64,000 nucleotides of DNA from an uncultured Burkholderiales bacterium. GTDB lineage: Bacteria > Pseudomonadota > Gammaproteobacteria > Burkholderiales > Burkholderiaceae_C. The number at the start of each line of letters is the position of its first letter. Within the stretch, counting starts at the first letter, position 1. The stretch covers positions 41,939 to 105,938 of the forward strand of contig CAIJIT010000347.1 in NCBI GenBank assembly GCA_903820745.1. The letters are read 5' to 3'. The notes under the pieces are model-generated. The model made no database searches, was not told where the DNA came from, and worked only from the letters and a program-made list of their open reading frames with translations. Of this stretch, positions 1 through 10,197 are shown piece by piece. The position numbers and the translations under genes are program-made.

Positions 1-1
1 G

Positions 2-835
2 CTTGACCGCGACGTGCAGCGCGAGCAAGTCGACTGCAACGGCGTGGCAGCGCAATGGATCACGGTGCCACAAACCCGCCCGGGCCGGACCCTGTTTTAT
101 CTGCATGGTGGCTCATTTGCATTCCGATTCCCGAATGCCCACGCCGCATTTGCTGCCCGCTTGTGCCGCCGGCTCGGCGCCCGTGCCTTGATTCCCGATT
201 ACCGCTTGTCACCCGAGCATCATTTCCCCGCAGCGCCCAACGATTGCCATACCGCCTATCGCTGGCTGCTCGCCAGTGGCTGCGATCCGGCCGGGATCGT
301 CTTCGTCGGCGACTCGGCCGGCGGCAATCTCGTGCTGGTCACCTTGAACCGCGCCATGCAGGCTGCCGAAGCATTGCCCGCCTGTGCGGTGCTGCTATCT
401 CCGGCGGTCGACTGCACGCTCAACGGCCTCAGCATGGTCGACAACGCCCATCTCGACCCGATGTTGCGCCTGCATGATCTGCTGGTCTTGCGGCGCCATT
501 ACGTGCCTTCGCCGCAGCTTTACACCCATCCCGATGTGTCGCCGCTGTTCGCTGAATTCAAAGGCTTCCCGCCCTTGCTGGTGCAGGCTGGCAGCAATGA
601 AATACTTTGCGACGATGCGCGCCGTATTGCCGGCAAAGCGTATGCGGCGGGCGTCGATGTCAAGCTCGAGTTATGGCCCGAAACGCCCCATGTCTTTCAG
701 ATCGCGGGTTTCTTGCCCGAGTCAGCCCACGCGATCGACCGCATCGAGCAATTCGTTAGCGCTCGTGCAGGCTGGGACCGCGCGCTGCTGCCGGTCAGCC
801 CGGACCGGACTGCGCTGAGCCTGGCATCGCGCTGA
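2..835 (+). CDS. alpha/beta hydrolase (HSL-type esterase), 5' end outside window
   Basis: HGG oxyanion motif (YLHGGSFAF) and GDSAGG nucleophile elbow; frame open to window edge. Confidence 0.85.
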   Translation, partial: LDRDVQREQVDCNGVAAQWITVPQTRPGRTLFYLHGGSFAFRFPNAHAAFAARLCRRLGARALIPDYRLSPEHHFPAAPNDCHTAYRWLLASGCDPAGIVFVGDSAGGNLVLVTLNRAMQAAEALPACAVLLSPAVDCTLNGLSMVDNAHLDPMLRLHDLLVLRRHYVPSPQLYTHPDVSPLFAEFKGFPPLLVQAGSNEILCDDARRIAGKAYAAGVDVKLELWPETPHVFQIAGFLPESAHAIDRIEQFVSARAGWDRALLPVSPDRTALSLASR

Positions 836-2114
836 TCGACTGCGGGTTGAGCAAATAGCGCGCCGCGCCCTCGCCCGCGACCCAACCACTGGCCATGCTG
901 GCCGTCAGCAGATAACCGCCCGTCGGGGCCTCCCAATCGAGCATTTCACCGGCGCAAAAGCATCCCGGCAGCGCTTTGAGCATCAGCCCTGCGTCGAGAT
1001 CCTCCAAACGCAGGCCGCCGGCCGTGCTGATCGCTTCCGCCACCGGGCGCGCGGCCGTCAGCAGCAAGGGCAAACGCTTCAAGGTGCGCGCCAGGACCGC
1101 CACATCGCCATAAGCCTCGCGGCTCAGCACCTCGTGCAGCAGCCCGGCTTTCAGGCCCTCGATGCCCAGGCGGCTCTTCAAATGGGTGGACATCGAGCGC
1201 GGGCCACGCGGCCTGGCGACCTCGGCGCTGACGAACTCCTCGCTGCGTTCGGGCAGCAGGTCGAGATGCACCATTGCCTCGCCGAACTCGGCGATCTCCT
1301 CGCGCAGCAAGGCCGAGGCCGCATAAATCAACGAGCCTTCGACCCCAGTGGCGGTGACAACGAACTCGCCCTTGCGCTGAAAGCGCCTGCCGCTGCGGCC
1401 TTCAAAATGCAGCGCCACCGGCTTCACCGGCAAGCCGGCAAAGCGCGAGGCAAAAAACTCGCTCCAACCGGCAACAGCATTGCCCGGCTTCGCCGCACCG
1501 AGATCAAAACCGCAGTTGGCGGCTTTCAGCGGCGCCACCTCGATGCCCCGCGCAGCCAGCAAGGGCACCCAGGCAGCGTCGGAACCGAGTTGCGGCCAGG
1601 ACGCGCCGCCCAACGCCAGCACCAGCGCATCGGCCCGCACGGTTTGTTCCAGTTGGCCATGGGCAAAGCGCAAGGCGCCGGTTTCGTCCCAGCCCAACCA
1701 GCGCTGGCGCATGTGAAAGCGCACGCCGCTGGCGCGCAAGCGATGCAGCCAGGCGCGCAGCAAGGGCGCCGCCTTCAGGCTGCTCGGAAAAACCCGTCCC
1801 GAACTGCCGATGAAGGTGTCAACGCCGAGCTCAGCGGCCCAGGCGCGCAGCCCAGGACCATCCAGATGCGTCAACCAGGCGCCGACCTCGGCGCTGCGTT
1901 CGGCAAAGCGGCCGAGAAAAGCCGGCAAGGCTTCCGAATGGGTCAGGTTCAGCCCGCCCTTGCCTGCGAGCAAGAACTTGCGGCCGACCGAGGCCATCGC
2001 GTCATAGACATCGACTTCATAGCCCTGCGCGCGCAGCCGCTCGGCGGCCATCAGGCCGGCAGGTCCGCCGCCAATGACAACAACATTTTTCAGGCCAGGA
2101 TTCAAGGTCAGCAT
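795..2114 (-). CDS. NAD(P)/FAD-dependent oxidoreductase, HI0933/BaiN-like flavoprotein
   Basis: N-terminal VVIGGGPAGLMAAERL dinucleotide-binding motif, GRKFLLAGKGGLNLTHSE, C-terminal GEMLDWEAPTGGYLLTASMASG. Confidence 0.88.
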   Translation of the reverse strand: MLTLNPGLKNVVVIGGGPAGLMAAERLRAQGYEVDVYDAMASVGRKFLLAGKGGLNLTHSEALPAFLGRFAERSAEVGAWLTHLDGPGLRAWAAELGVDTFIGSSGRVFPSSLKAAPLLRAWLHRLRASGVRFHMRQRWLGWDETGALRFAHGQLEQTVRADALVLALGGASWPQLGSDAAWVPLLAARGIEVAPLKAANCGFDLGAAKPGNAVAGWSEFFASRFAGLPVKPVALHFEGRSGRRFQRKGEFVVTATGVEGSLIYAASALLREEIAEFGEAMVHLDLLPERSEEFVSAEVARPRGPRSMSTHLKSRLGIEGLKAGLLHEVLSREAYGDVAVLARTLKRLPLLLTAARPVAEAISTAGGLRLEDLDAGLMLKALPGCFCAGEMLDWEAPTGGYLLTASMASGWVAGEGAARYLLNPQSISAMPGSAQSGPG

Positions 2115-2141
2115 GCTCGTAAAACTGCTGACGGTAACAGA

Positions 2142-3035
2142 TCAACCCTTCAGCGCCGCGCGCAGTTTCGCGCCGAGTTCGGGCTTGTCCTTGAACGGGT
2201 CGGTCGGGTTGCGCAACTGCATCACGTCCTCCATCCGGGTCTGCACCGAGGCCAAGGCCTGCGGATGGCTGAAGATGTAGAAGCGCTCCTCGTCCATCGC
2301 TTCGAACAACATCGCCGCGACCTGCGCCGCGCTGACACGCCCGGACGAAACCGCCTTGTCGCTCATCGCCTGCGAAATCATCTGGCTGCGCGTCACGCGC
2401 CCGCTGCTCAATTCACCCGGCCGGTTGCGGTGGCTCTGCGAAATGCCGGTCGGCACGAAGAAAGGGCACAAGACCGAGCAATGCAGTTGCTCGGTGACCA
2501 GCGCGAGGTCCTGAAAGAGCGTCTCCGACAAAGCCACGACCGCATGTTTGGAAACGTTGTAGACGCCCATATTCGGCGCATTGAGCAGGCCGGCCATCGA
2601 CGCGGTGTTGACAATATGGCCTTCGAAATCGGGGTCCGCCGCAGCGGCTTCAAGCATCATCGGCGTGAACAACCGGATGCCGTGCACCACGCCCATCAGG
2701 TTGACGCCGAGCACCCATTCCCAATCGGCGAGGCTGTTCTCCCAGATCAAGCCGCCCGAGCCAACGCCGGCATTGTTGAAGACGAAGTTCGGCGCGCCAA
2801 AGCGTGACTTGACTGCCGCGGCCAGCGCGTCCATCTGCTCGGCCTTGGACACATCGACCAACTGCGTCAGCAAAGGATAGGCAGCAAACTCCGCAGCCGC
2901 TTGGTCGAGCGCATCGGCCTGCACATCGCAGAGCACCAGGTTCATGCCCCGCGCTGCGGCGATGCGCGCGACCTCGCGGCCGAAACCCGAAGCTGCGCCG
3001 GTGATGACGGCGGTCTTGCCTTGATATTGCTTCAT
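2142..3035 (-). CDS. SDR family NAD(P)-dependent oxidoreductase
   Basis: TGAASGFG cofactor motif, NNAG, YNVSKHA active site. Confidence 0.88.
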   Translation of the reverse strand: MKQYQGKTAVITGAASGFGREVARIAAARGMNLVLCDVQADALDQAAAEFAAYPLLTQLVDVSKAEQMDALAAAVKSRFGAPNFVFNNAGVGSGGLIWENSLADWEWVLGVNLMGVVHGIRLFTPMMLEAAAADPDFEGHIVNTASMAGLLNAPNMGVYNVSKHAVVALSETLFQDLALVTEQLHCSVLCPFFVPTGISQSHRNRPGELSSGRVTRSQMISQAMSDKAVSSGRVSAAQVAAMLFEAMDEERFYIFSHPQALASVQTRMEDVMQLRNPTDPFKDKPELGAKLRAALKG

Positions 3036-3491
3036 TCAGTGAGCCCTTTGCATGTCGATATGGTCGATGCCGTCTTCAGAATAAACGCCGGAGACCGGTA
3101 AAAAACCGAAGCTGGCGTAGAACTGCTGCAGATGCGCTTGCGCGCTCAAGGCGATGTCCTGCCCAGGCCACAGCCTGGCGCATTCCGACATGGCCTGCCG
3201 CATCAGCGCCCGCCCTTGGCCCTGGCTGCGCGCCTGCACGGCCACCACCACCCGCCCGATCACCGGACAAGCCTGGTCTGGCCCCTTGCTATGGGGCGGC
3301 AGCAGCCTGGCGCAGGCCTGCAACTCGCCGGCAGCGTCAAAGCCGAGCAGATGCCAGGCCACAAGGTCAAGGCCGTCCGGATCCAGATAGACACATTGCT
3401 GCTCGACCACGAAAACCTTCGAACGCAGCGCCAGCGCCTGATATAGCGCTAGCGGCGCCAGCGTCTGCAAGCGCTGACAGGTCCAGTCCAT
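3036..3491 (-). CDS. GNAT family N-acetyltransferase (ElaA-like)
   Basis: MDWTCQRLQTLAPLALYQALALRSKVFVVEQQCVYLDPDGLD... resembles ElaA; start trimmed from the longer ORF; stop abuts the next gene. Confidence 0.8.
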   Translation of the reverse strand: MDWTCQRLQTLAPLALYQALALRSKVFVVEQQCVYLDPDGLDLVAWHLLGFDAAGELQACARLLPPHSKGPDQACPVIGRVVVAVQARSQGQGRALMRQAMSECARLWPGQDIALSAQAHLQQFYASFGFLPVSGVYSEDGIDHIDMQRAH

Positions 3492-4504
3492 CAGCTCAGC
3501 TTGACCAGTTGTTTGCCGAAATTCTTGCCTTTGAGCAGACCGAGGAAAGCCTCCGGCGCCGCAGCCAGACCTTGCGCCACCGACTCGCGGTATTTCAGCT
3601 TGCCGGAGGCCACCATGCCACCGAGTTCCTGCAGGGCTTCGGGCCAGACTTCCATATGTTCGCTGACGATGAAGCCTTCGATCTTCATGCGGTTGGTCAG
3701 GATCAGCTGCGGCAAAGCCATCGGGATCGGCTCCCCGCTGTAGCCGGAAATCATGCCGCAAATGGCGATGCGGCTGAAGGCATTGGCGCGCAGCATCACC
3801 GCATCCAGAATCATGCCGCCGACATTCTCGAAACAGCCGTCAATGCCCGCCGGGCAAGCTTCCTTGAGCGCCGCCGAGAGCGAGCGCAGATCAGGATGCT
3901 GCTTGTAATCGATGCAGGCATCAAAGCCGAGTTCCTCGACCACATAGCGGCATTTGTCGGCGCCGCCGGCCAGACCGACCGCCCGCGCACCGCGCGCCTT
4001 GGCGAGCTGCCCGACAACCGATCCGACTGCGCCGCTGGCAGCGCTGACGACGACCGTCTCGCCCGCTTTCGGCTTGATGATCTGGTTCAGCCCGTACCAG
4101 CCGGTGACGCCCGGCATGCCGACCAGCCCGAGATAGGCTGACAGCGGCACATGGGTCGTGTCGACCTTCTGCAGCACACCACGCTCTTCGGCACCGACGA
4201 GCTGATATTCCTGCCAGCCGGCCATGCCGACCACCTGGTCGCCGACGCTGAAGCGCTTGTTCCTCGACTGCACCACCTCGCCCGCGGTGCCGCCGATCAT
4301 CACCTGGCCCAGCGGCTGCGGTTGGGCATAGCTCTTGCCATCGTTCATCCGGCCGCGCATATAGGGGTCGAGGCTGAGGAAATGGTTGCGCACCAGCACC
4401 TGACCATCTTCGAGCGCAGGGATATTCAATTCCACCAGCTTGAAGTTGTCGAGCGTGGGTTCGCCCTGGGGGCGCGAGACGAGCTGGATCTGATGGTTGA
4501 GCAT
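3491..4504 (-). CDS. NADP-dependent oxidoreductase, MDR superfamily (CurA-like)
   Basis: SLDPYMRGRM, AASGAVGSVVGQLAKARGARAVGLAGG; internal ATG at 4504 preferred. Confidence 0.86.
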   Translation of the reverse strand: MLNHQIQLVSRPQGEPTLDNFKLVELNIPALEDGQVLVRNHFLSLDPYMRGRMNDGKSYAQPQPLGQVMIGGTAGEVVQSRNKRFSVGDQVVGMAGWQEYQLVGAEERGVLQKVDTTHVPLSAYLGLVGMPGVTGWYGLNQIIKPKAGETVVVSAASGAVGSVVGQLAKARGARAVGLAGGADKCRYVVEELGFDACIDYKQHPDLRSLSAALKEACPAGIDGCFENVGGMILDAVMLRANAFSRIAICGMISGYSGEPIPMALPQLILTNRMKIEGFIVSEHMEVWPEALQELGGMVASGKLKYRESVAQGLAAAPEAFLGLLKGKNFGKQLVKLS

Positions 4505-4699
4505 GCGGATTTCCTGTGGACTGAATTGGATCACTGGATTGAAACATGCCTGCAACCGGTTTCAGCGTCCCTTCGGTGACAGAAAAAGAACGACCGTGCT
4601 TTTTCATCAGAATCAACAACGAGGCCTTGCAGGACTTATCCTCGGGACAGCAATAGAACCGGCAAGCCAGCCTCCCAACGTCAATCCCCGAGAGACCTC

Positions 4700-5671
4700 A
4701 TGCTTCCATTGAAACAAGCGCGGCTGATCCTGGCCGCAATGGCAATCAGCCTTTTACCCGCCGCAGTGATGGCCGACAGCTATCCAAGCCGACCGATCAA
4801 GCTGATCGTGACTTTCGTGCCCGGCGGCGGGGCCGACATCATCGGCCGCTACATCGCGCAGGCCTTGACGCTGTCGATGGGCCAACCCGTCGTGGTCGAA
4901 AACAAGCCGGGTGCGGGCGGACTGCTCGGTGTCGAGGCCGGTATGGCAGCGCCCGCCGATGGCTATACCTTCACGCTGATTTCATCGAGCTACACGGTCA
5001 ATCCGAGCTTGTACAAGATCAAGTTCGATCCGATCAACGACGTCACGCCGATCGTGCAGGTTTCCAAGGGCCCATTGCTGGTGGTGGTCAATCCGTCGCT
5101 GCCGGTCAAGACCTTGCAGGACCTCGCCAACCTGGGCAAATCAAGGCCGGGTCAACTCAGCTATGCCTCGTCGGGCCAGGGCAGCGCCCTGCATCTGGGT
5201 GCTGCGCTGTTTGCCGACATGGCGGGCTTCCAGATGAACCATATTCCCTACAAGGGTGGCGGCGCAGCATTGAACGACCTGCTCGGCGCTCAAGTCGACC
5301 TGTATTTCGCCGCCACGGCCAGCGCCTTGCCGCTGGTCAAAGCTGGCAAGTTGCGTGCGCTTGCGGTCACCAGCGCCAAGCGCATCCCGGCTTTACCCGA
5401 GATCCCGACGATCGCTGAGTCAGGCTACAAGAGCTATGACGTAACGCTCTGGTACGGCTTGATCGGCCCCAAAGGGCTGCCGCCAGAGATCGTCAATCGC
5501 GTCAACCTGGAAGTCAACAAGGTCCTGGCGCTGAAGGAAACGCCGGCGAAGCTGGAAGTTGACGGCGCGTCGGCCGCCGGCGGCAGTGCCGCAGCTTTTG
5601 CGACGATCGTGAGCCATGAGATCGATCAATGGAACAAGATCGTCACCCGGCTCGGCGTCAAGCTCGATTGA
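4700..5671 (+). CDS. Bug family tripartite tricarboxylate transporter substrate-binding protein
   Basis: Signal peptide, YPSRPIKLIVTFVPGGGADIIGR, HIPYKGGGAALNDLLGAQVDL. Confidence 0.9.
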   Translation: MLPLKQARLILAAMAISLLPAAVMADSYPSRPIKLIVTFVPGGGADIIGRYIAQALTLSMGQPVVVENKPGAGGLLGVEAGMAAPADGYTFTLISSSYTVNPSLYKIKFDPINDVTPIVQVSKGPLLVVVNPSLPVKTLQDLANLGKSRPGQLSYASSGQGSALHLGAALFADMAGFQMNHIPYKGGGAALNDLLGAQVDLYFAATASALPLVKAGKLRALAVTSAKRIPALPEIPTIAESGYKSYDVTLWYGLIGPKGLPPEIVNRVNLEVNKVLALKETPAKLEVDGASAAGGSAAAFATIVSHEIDQWNKIVTRLGVKLD

Positions 5672-5681
5672 GCGGCCAGCA

Positions 5682-6137
5682 TCAGCCCTGCGGTAATATT
5701 TTCACGCTGCGGTCGCGGCCGGGCACGGCTCTCATGTACTTGAAGGTGCCGGTGGCATGGGCGCAGAGCTTGCCATCGCCGCCAAAGATCGAGCCTTCAC
5801 AAAAAGCCAGCGTCGCGGTCCGGTGCAGCAATTTGCCGGCCGCGCGCAACTTGCCTTCCCCCGGCCGCATGAAGGAAGTCTTCATCTCGATGGTGACCAC
5901 GCCGGGCCCGAAATCGGGCTGATCGCGGTGAATGCTGCGCGCGGCATGGGCCATCGCAGCGTCGAGCAAGGTCATGATGACGCCGCCATGGGCGACTGAC
6001 CAGGCGTTCATATGGGCGTCGGTCAGATCGACGCGCAGGTCTGACTCGCCGTCGCCGAGGCTGTGCAGTTCAAGGCCCAGTTGCTCGATGAAGGGGATAT
6101 GCACCGGGAACTGCATTGGCCCGCGTTTTGGTTTCAT
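5682..6137 (-). CDS. PaaI family thioesterase (hotdog fold)
   Basis: AHGGVIMTLLDAAMAHAAR hotdog signature; ATG at 6137 overlaps the SDR stop. Confidence 0.83.
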   Translation of the reverse strand: MKPKRGPMQFPVHIPFIEQLGLELHSLGDGESDLRVDLTDAHMNAWSVAHGGVIMTLLDAAMAHAARSIHRDQPDFGPGVVTIEMKTSFMRPGEGKLRAAGKLLHRTATLAFCEGSIFGGDGKLCAHATGTFKYMRAVPGRDRSVKILPQG

Positions 6138-6138
6138 C

Positions 6139-6930
6139 TCAGGCACCATGGATCGCGCTGACGCCGCCGTCAACGGCCAGGATCTGGCCAGTGATGTGCT
6201 TGCCGGCCCGCGAAGCGAACAGCAGCGCTGCGCCCTTCAGATCCTCATCGTCACCGATACGGCGCAGCGGCGCTGCGGCCGCCAGCTTGTCTTCGCCGAG
6301 CGCAGCGAGTAGCCCCTTGGTCATCTTGCTGGGAAAAAATCCGGGCGCCAGGGCATTCACCGTGATGCCGTATTCACCCCATTCGCCGGCCAGCGCACGG
6401 GTGAAATTGACCACCGCACCTTTGCTGGTGTTGTAAGCGATCGTCTTCATCTTGGTGGCATTGCCGGAGAGGCCGGCAATCGATGCGATGTTAATGATGC
6501 GGCCATGGCGGCGCGGAATCATGCTGGCCTTGGCCACCGCCTGTGCGAACACAAAAAGGCTGCGGATGTTCAGGTTCATCACCTTGTCCCAGGCTTCCAG
6601 CGGATGATCCTCGGCCGGAGCGCCCCATGAAGCGCCGGCATTGTTGACCAAGATGTCAATTTGGCCGAGGCGCTGCATGGTCTGCCCGACAACGCCGCGG
6701 GCCTGGTCCTCATCGGCGGCATCGGCCGCGATCCAGCTGGCGTCGATGCCGCGCGCCTGCAAATGTGCAACGGCCTGTTCAAGGTCAGCGGCCTTGCGCG
6801 AGCTCAGCATGATTCTGGCACCAGCGTCCCCCAGACTCTCGGCAATCTGCAGACCCAGGCCACGCGACCCACCGGTCACCAGGGCCACCTGGCCGGTCAA
6901 ATCAAACAATTCATGTACAGATTTTTTCAT
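6139..6930 (-). CDS. SDR family oxidoreductase
   Basis: VTGGSRGLGLQIAE, NNAGASWG, YNTSKGAVVNFTRALAGEW. Confidence 0.88.
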   Translation of the reverse strand: MKKSVHELFDLTGQVALVTGGSRGLGLQIAESLGDAGARIMLSSRKAADLEQAVAHLQARGIDASWIAADAADEDQARGVVGQTMQRLGQIDILVNNAGASWGAPAEDHPLEAWDKVMNLNIRSLFVFAQAVAKASMIPRRHGRIINIASIAGLSGNATKMKTIAYNTSKGAVVNFTRALAGEWGEYGITVNALAPGFFPSKMTKGLLAALGEDKLAAAAPLRRIGDDEDLKGAALLFASRAGKHITGQILAVDGGVSAIHGA

Positions 6931-6955
6931 CTCAATCCCCATCAAGGTCATCAAT

Positions 6956-7147
6956 TCAAGGCCAGCGCGAACGCAGCCAGATCAGCAAAATACCCAGCAC
7001 CACGGCAATACCGCCGGCCACCAACAAGGCAAGCCCACCGCTGCCGTGGAGCATGAACAAACCCAGCGTGCCGCTCAGCATGCCGCCATAAATCAAGACC
7101 CAGACCAGGGCTTCGATCCGGCCCAGCCAGCGTTTGTCCATCGGCAC
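6956..7147 (-). CDS. small hydrophobic (two-TM) hypothetical protein
   Basis: 63 aa ORF fitting between flanking genes; hydrophobic segments; co-directional with the operon. Confidence 0.55.
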   Translation of the reverse strand: MPMDKRWLGRIEALVWVLIYGGMLSGTLGLFMLHGSGGLALLVAGGIAVVLGILLIWLRSRWP

Positions 7148-8980
7148 CTAGAACCAGCGGTCCTGCATCTCGCGGCACAAAGGCTCGCGATTTACCACCA
7201 CGGCCAGCCAGGCGTCGATCTTGGGCAACTCATAGGCGAAGAAATAGCGGGCTGCGGCACGCTTGCCCTGCGCAAAGTCGCTGCGGGTTCCGGCCAGCAG
7301 CGTCACGTCAAGCCAGACCCAGGCCAGCACCAGATGGCCGAAAGCCTGCAGATAGGGCGTGGCATTGGCCAGCGCTTCTTCAGGTTTGCCGCTGGCCCAG
7401 GCGCCGCGGGTTGCGGCTATAACGCTGGCCAAGGCCTGGCTCAAGGCCTGCGCCGCTTCTGCCAGTTCAGCATCCTGGCCCGCGGCCGCAATCGTCTTGC
7501 CGATCCGGTCGGCCAGCATCACCAGCGCCGAGCCGCCATTCATCACCACTTTTCGGCCGAGCAGATCCATCGCCTGGATGCCATGCGTGCCTTCGTGGAT
7601 CATGTTCAGCCGGTTGTCGCGCCAATACTGTTCGACCGGAAAGTCGCGCGTGTAGCCATAGCCACCGAGCACCTGGATCGCCAGGCTGTTGGCCTCCAGG
7701 CACCATTCGCTGGGCCAGCTCTTGGCGATCGGAATCAGCACTTCCAGCAAAATCCCGGCCTGCTTGGCCTGCTCGGGCTGCCCGGTGTGCAACTCGTCGA
7801 TCAAGCGCGCACAGAACAACTCCAGCGCCAAGCCGCCCTCGACATAACTCTTCTGCGCCAGCAGCATGCGCTTGACATCGGCATGTTCGATGATCGGCAG
7901 TTGCGGCTGCGTGGCGTCCTTGCCGCCCACACCCATCGGCCGGCCCTGCAGGCGCTGCCGCGCATAAGCCAGGCTCGCCTCGTAGCCGGCATAACCGAGC
8001 ATGACCGCGCCCATGCCGACGCCAACCCGCGCCTCGTTCATCATGTGGAACATGCATTTCAGGCCTTCGCCTGGCTGCCCCACCAGATAGCCGATGGCTC
8101 CCGACTGGCCGCCCGGTTGAAATTTACCTTCGCCGAAATTCAGCAGACAGTTGGTGGTGCCGCGATAACCGAGCTTGTGATTGAGCCCCGCCAGCGCCAC
8201 ATCGTTGCGCTCACCGGTCAGCAAGCCCTGCGCATCGACCATTTTCTTGGGCACGATGAACAGCGAGATGCCGCGCGTGCCAGGCAGCAATTTGCCGTCG
8301 CCGCCCGGAATTTTTGCCAGCACCAGATGAATGATGTTGTCGCTCAGCTCATGTTCGCCGGCTGAAATCCACATCTTGTTGCCGCGCAGCCGAAAGCGCG
8401 GTCCCAGCGGGTCGGTGGCAAAGTCAGCGCCATCGGCCTCGGCGCGGGTCGCCACATCGGACAAGGAACTGCCCGCCTGCGGCTCGCTCAAGCACATCGT
8501 GCCAAACCAGCGTCCGGCGAATTCATTCCGGGCAAAGACCTCGCGCTGCAAGGGTGTGCCATGGGCCATCAGCAGGTTCGCATTGCCGTTGGTCAGCATC
8601 GCGTAGCCGCCGATCGAAACACTGGCCTTGCTGAAGAAGGCATTGGCTGCCATCTCAATCACGCAGGGCAATTGCATGCCGCCCTGCTCGTAATCCTGGC
8701 TGGCGGCGAGCATGCCCGATTCGACATAGGCGGCCACTGCATGGTGGGTCGCAGCGGGCAGATGGACGCGTTCACCGTCGAAGCGCGGCTCTTCAGTATC
8801 GAGCAGGCGATTGATCGGCGCGAATTTCTCGCGGGCGATTTTTTCGCAGGTATCGAGCACGGCGGCGAAGGTCTCGGCCGAATGGTCGGCAAAGCGCTCA
8901 CGATCGGTCAACTGCTGGACCATGAGCCAGTCGTCGAGCAGAAAATCAAGGGTCTGGCGCAAGGCAACTCCCGCAATCAA
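7148..8980 (-). CDS. acyl-CoA dehydrogenase (about 600 aa family with C-terminal extension)
   Basis: LSEPQAGSSLSDVATRAE, GYGYTRDFPVEQYWRDNRLNMIHEGTHGIQAMDLLGRK. Confidence 0.9.
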   Translation of the reverse strand: MIAGVALRQTLDFLLDDWLMVQQLTDRERFADHSAETFAAVLDTCEKIAREKFAPINRLLDTEEPRFDGERVHLPAATHHAVAAYVESGMLAASQDYEQGGMQLPCVIEMAANAFFSKASVSIGGYAMLTNGNANLLMAHGTPLQREVFARNEFAGRWFGTMCLSEPQAGSSLSDVATRAEADGADFATDPLGPRFRLRGNKMWISAGEHELSDNIIHLVLAKIPGGDGKLLPGTRGISLFIVPKKMVDAQGLLTGERNDVALAGLNHKLGYRGTTNCLLNFGEGKFQPGGQSGAIGYLVGQPGEGLKCMFHMMNEARVGVGMGAVMLGYAGYEASLAYARQRLQGRPMGVGGKDATQPQLPIIEHADVKRMLLAQKSYVEGGLALELFCARLIDELHTGQPEQAKQAGILLEVLIPIAKSWPSEWCLEANSLAIQVLGGYGYTRDFPVEQYWRDNRLNMIHEGTHGIQAMDLLGRKVVMNGGSALVMLADRIGKTIAAAGQDAELAEAAQALSQALASVIAATRGAWASGKPEEALANATPYLQAFGHLVLAWVWLDVTLLAGTRSDFAQGKRAAARYFFAYELPKIDAWLAVVVNREPLCREMQDRWF

Positions 8981-8998
8981 TCGATCAAATCCGGGAAT

Positions 8999-10174
8999 TC
9001 AGAGAACCTCGAAAATGCCTGCCGCCCCCATGCCACCGCCGATGCACATCGTCACGCAGACCTTCTTGGCACCACGGCGCCGGCCTTCGATCAGGGCATG
9101 GCCGGTCAGGCGCTGGCCCGAGACACCATAAGGATGGCCGACCGCGATCGCGCCGCCATTGACGTTCAAACGATCCATCGGAATGCCGAGCTTGTCGGCG
9201 CAGTACAGCACTTGCACGGCAAATGCCTCGTTCAACTCCCACAGGTCGATGTCGGCAACGGTCAAGCCAAGGCGCTTGAGAACTTTCGGGATCGCATAGA
9301 CCGGGCCAATGCCCATCTCGTCGGGCTCGCAACCAGCCACCGCGAAGCCGAGGAAACGACCCAGCGGCTGCAAGCCATGGGCCGAGGCATAGCTTTCGCT
9401 GGTCAGCACGCAGGCGCCAGCACCGTCGGAAAACTGGCTGGCATTGCCGGCTGAAATCACGCCACCGGGCAAAGCCGGTCGCAGGTCCTTGATGCCCTCA
9501 TAAGTCGTGCCTTCGCGCAGGCCTTCGTCGACGCTGACCGTGACTTCCTTGGTCGTCATGCCGCGGACCTTGTCGATCACGCCCATCGTCACCGTGATCG
9601 GCGCGATTTCGGCCGTGAACAAACCGGCGGCCTGCGCTGCGCAAGCCTTTTGCTGGCTGGCTGCGCCGTATTGGTCCATCCGCTCACGCGCGATGTTGTA
9701 GCGCTTGGCGACGGTCTCAGCCGTCTGCAGCATCGACCAATAGACCTCGGGCTTGTGCTGGACCAGCCAGGGGTCGGCCGCCATATGGCGATTGGTTTCG
9801 TTCTGGACGCAGGAGATGCTCTCGACACCGCCCGCAACATAGACATCACCCTCGCCGGCGATGATGCGTTGTGCCGCCAATGCGATCGTCTGCAGGCCGC
9901 TCGAGCAGAACCGATTGACGGTCATGCCTGAGACCGAAATCGGCATGCCGGCGCGCAACGCAATCTGGCGTGCGATGTTGTTGCCGGTGGCCCCGTCCGG
10001 GAAGGCGCAACCCATCAGCACATCTTCGACATCGCTGTCGGCAATGCCGGCGCGGTCGACTGCGGCGCGCACCGCATGGCCGCCCAGCGTGGCGCCGTGG
10101 CTCAGGTTGAATGCACCCTTCCAGCTCTTGGACAAGGGCGTGCGTGCGGTAGAAACAATGACTGCTTTGCTCAT
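8999..10174 (-). CDS. acetyl-CoA C-acyltransferase (thiolase)
   Basis: [23 protein letters not shown] start; [49 protein letters not shown]. Confidence 0.92.
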   Translation of the reverse strand: MSKAVIVSTARTPLSKSWKGAFNLSHGATLGGHAVRAAVDRAGIADSDVEDVLMGCAFPDGATGNNIARQIALRAGMPISVSGMTVNRFCSSGLQTIALAAQRIIAGEGDVYVAGGVESISCVQNETNRHMAADPWLVQHKPEVYWSMLQTAETVAKRYNIARERMDQYGAASQQKACAAQAAGLFTAEIAPITVTMGVIDKVRGMTTKEVTVSVDEGLREGTTYEGIKDLRPALPGGVISAGNASQFSDGAGACVLTSESYASAHGLQPLGRFLGFAVAGCEPDEMGIGPVYAIPKVLKRLGLTVADIDLWELNEAFAVQVLYCADKLGIPMDRLNVNGGAIAVGHPYGVSGQRLTGHALIEGRRRGAKKVCVTMCIGGGMGAAGIFEVL

Positions 10175-10197
10175 GATGGGTTCTCGCCTGAATCGCT

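Noticed and set aside
1134-2807. 557-aa + strand ORF
   Set aside because: Antisense to the flavoprotein and SDR genes, Ala/Arg/Gln/His-rich, no recognisable motif; GC-driven spurious ORF
6641-8365. 574-aa + strand ORF
   Set aside because: Antisense across SDR, small ORF and acyl-CoA dehydrogenase; composition typical of antisense frames
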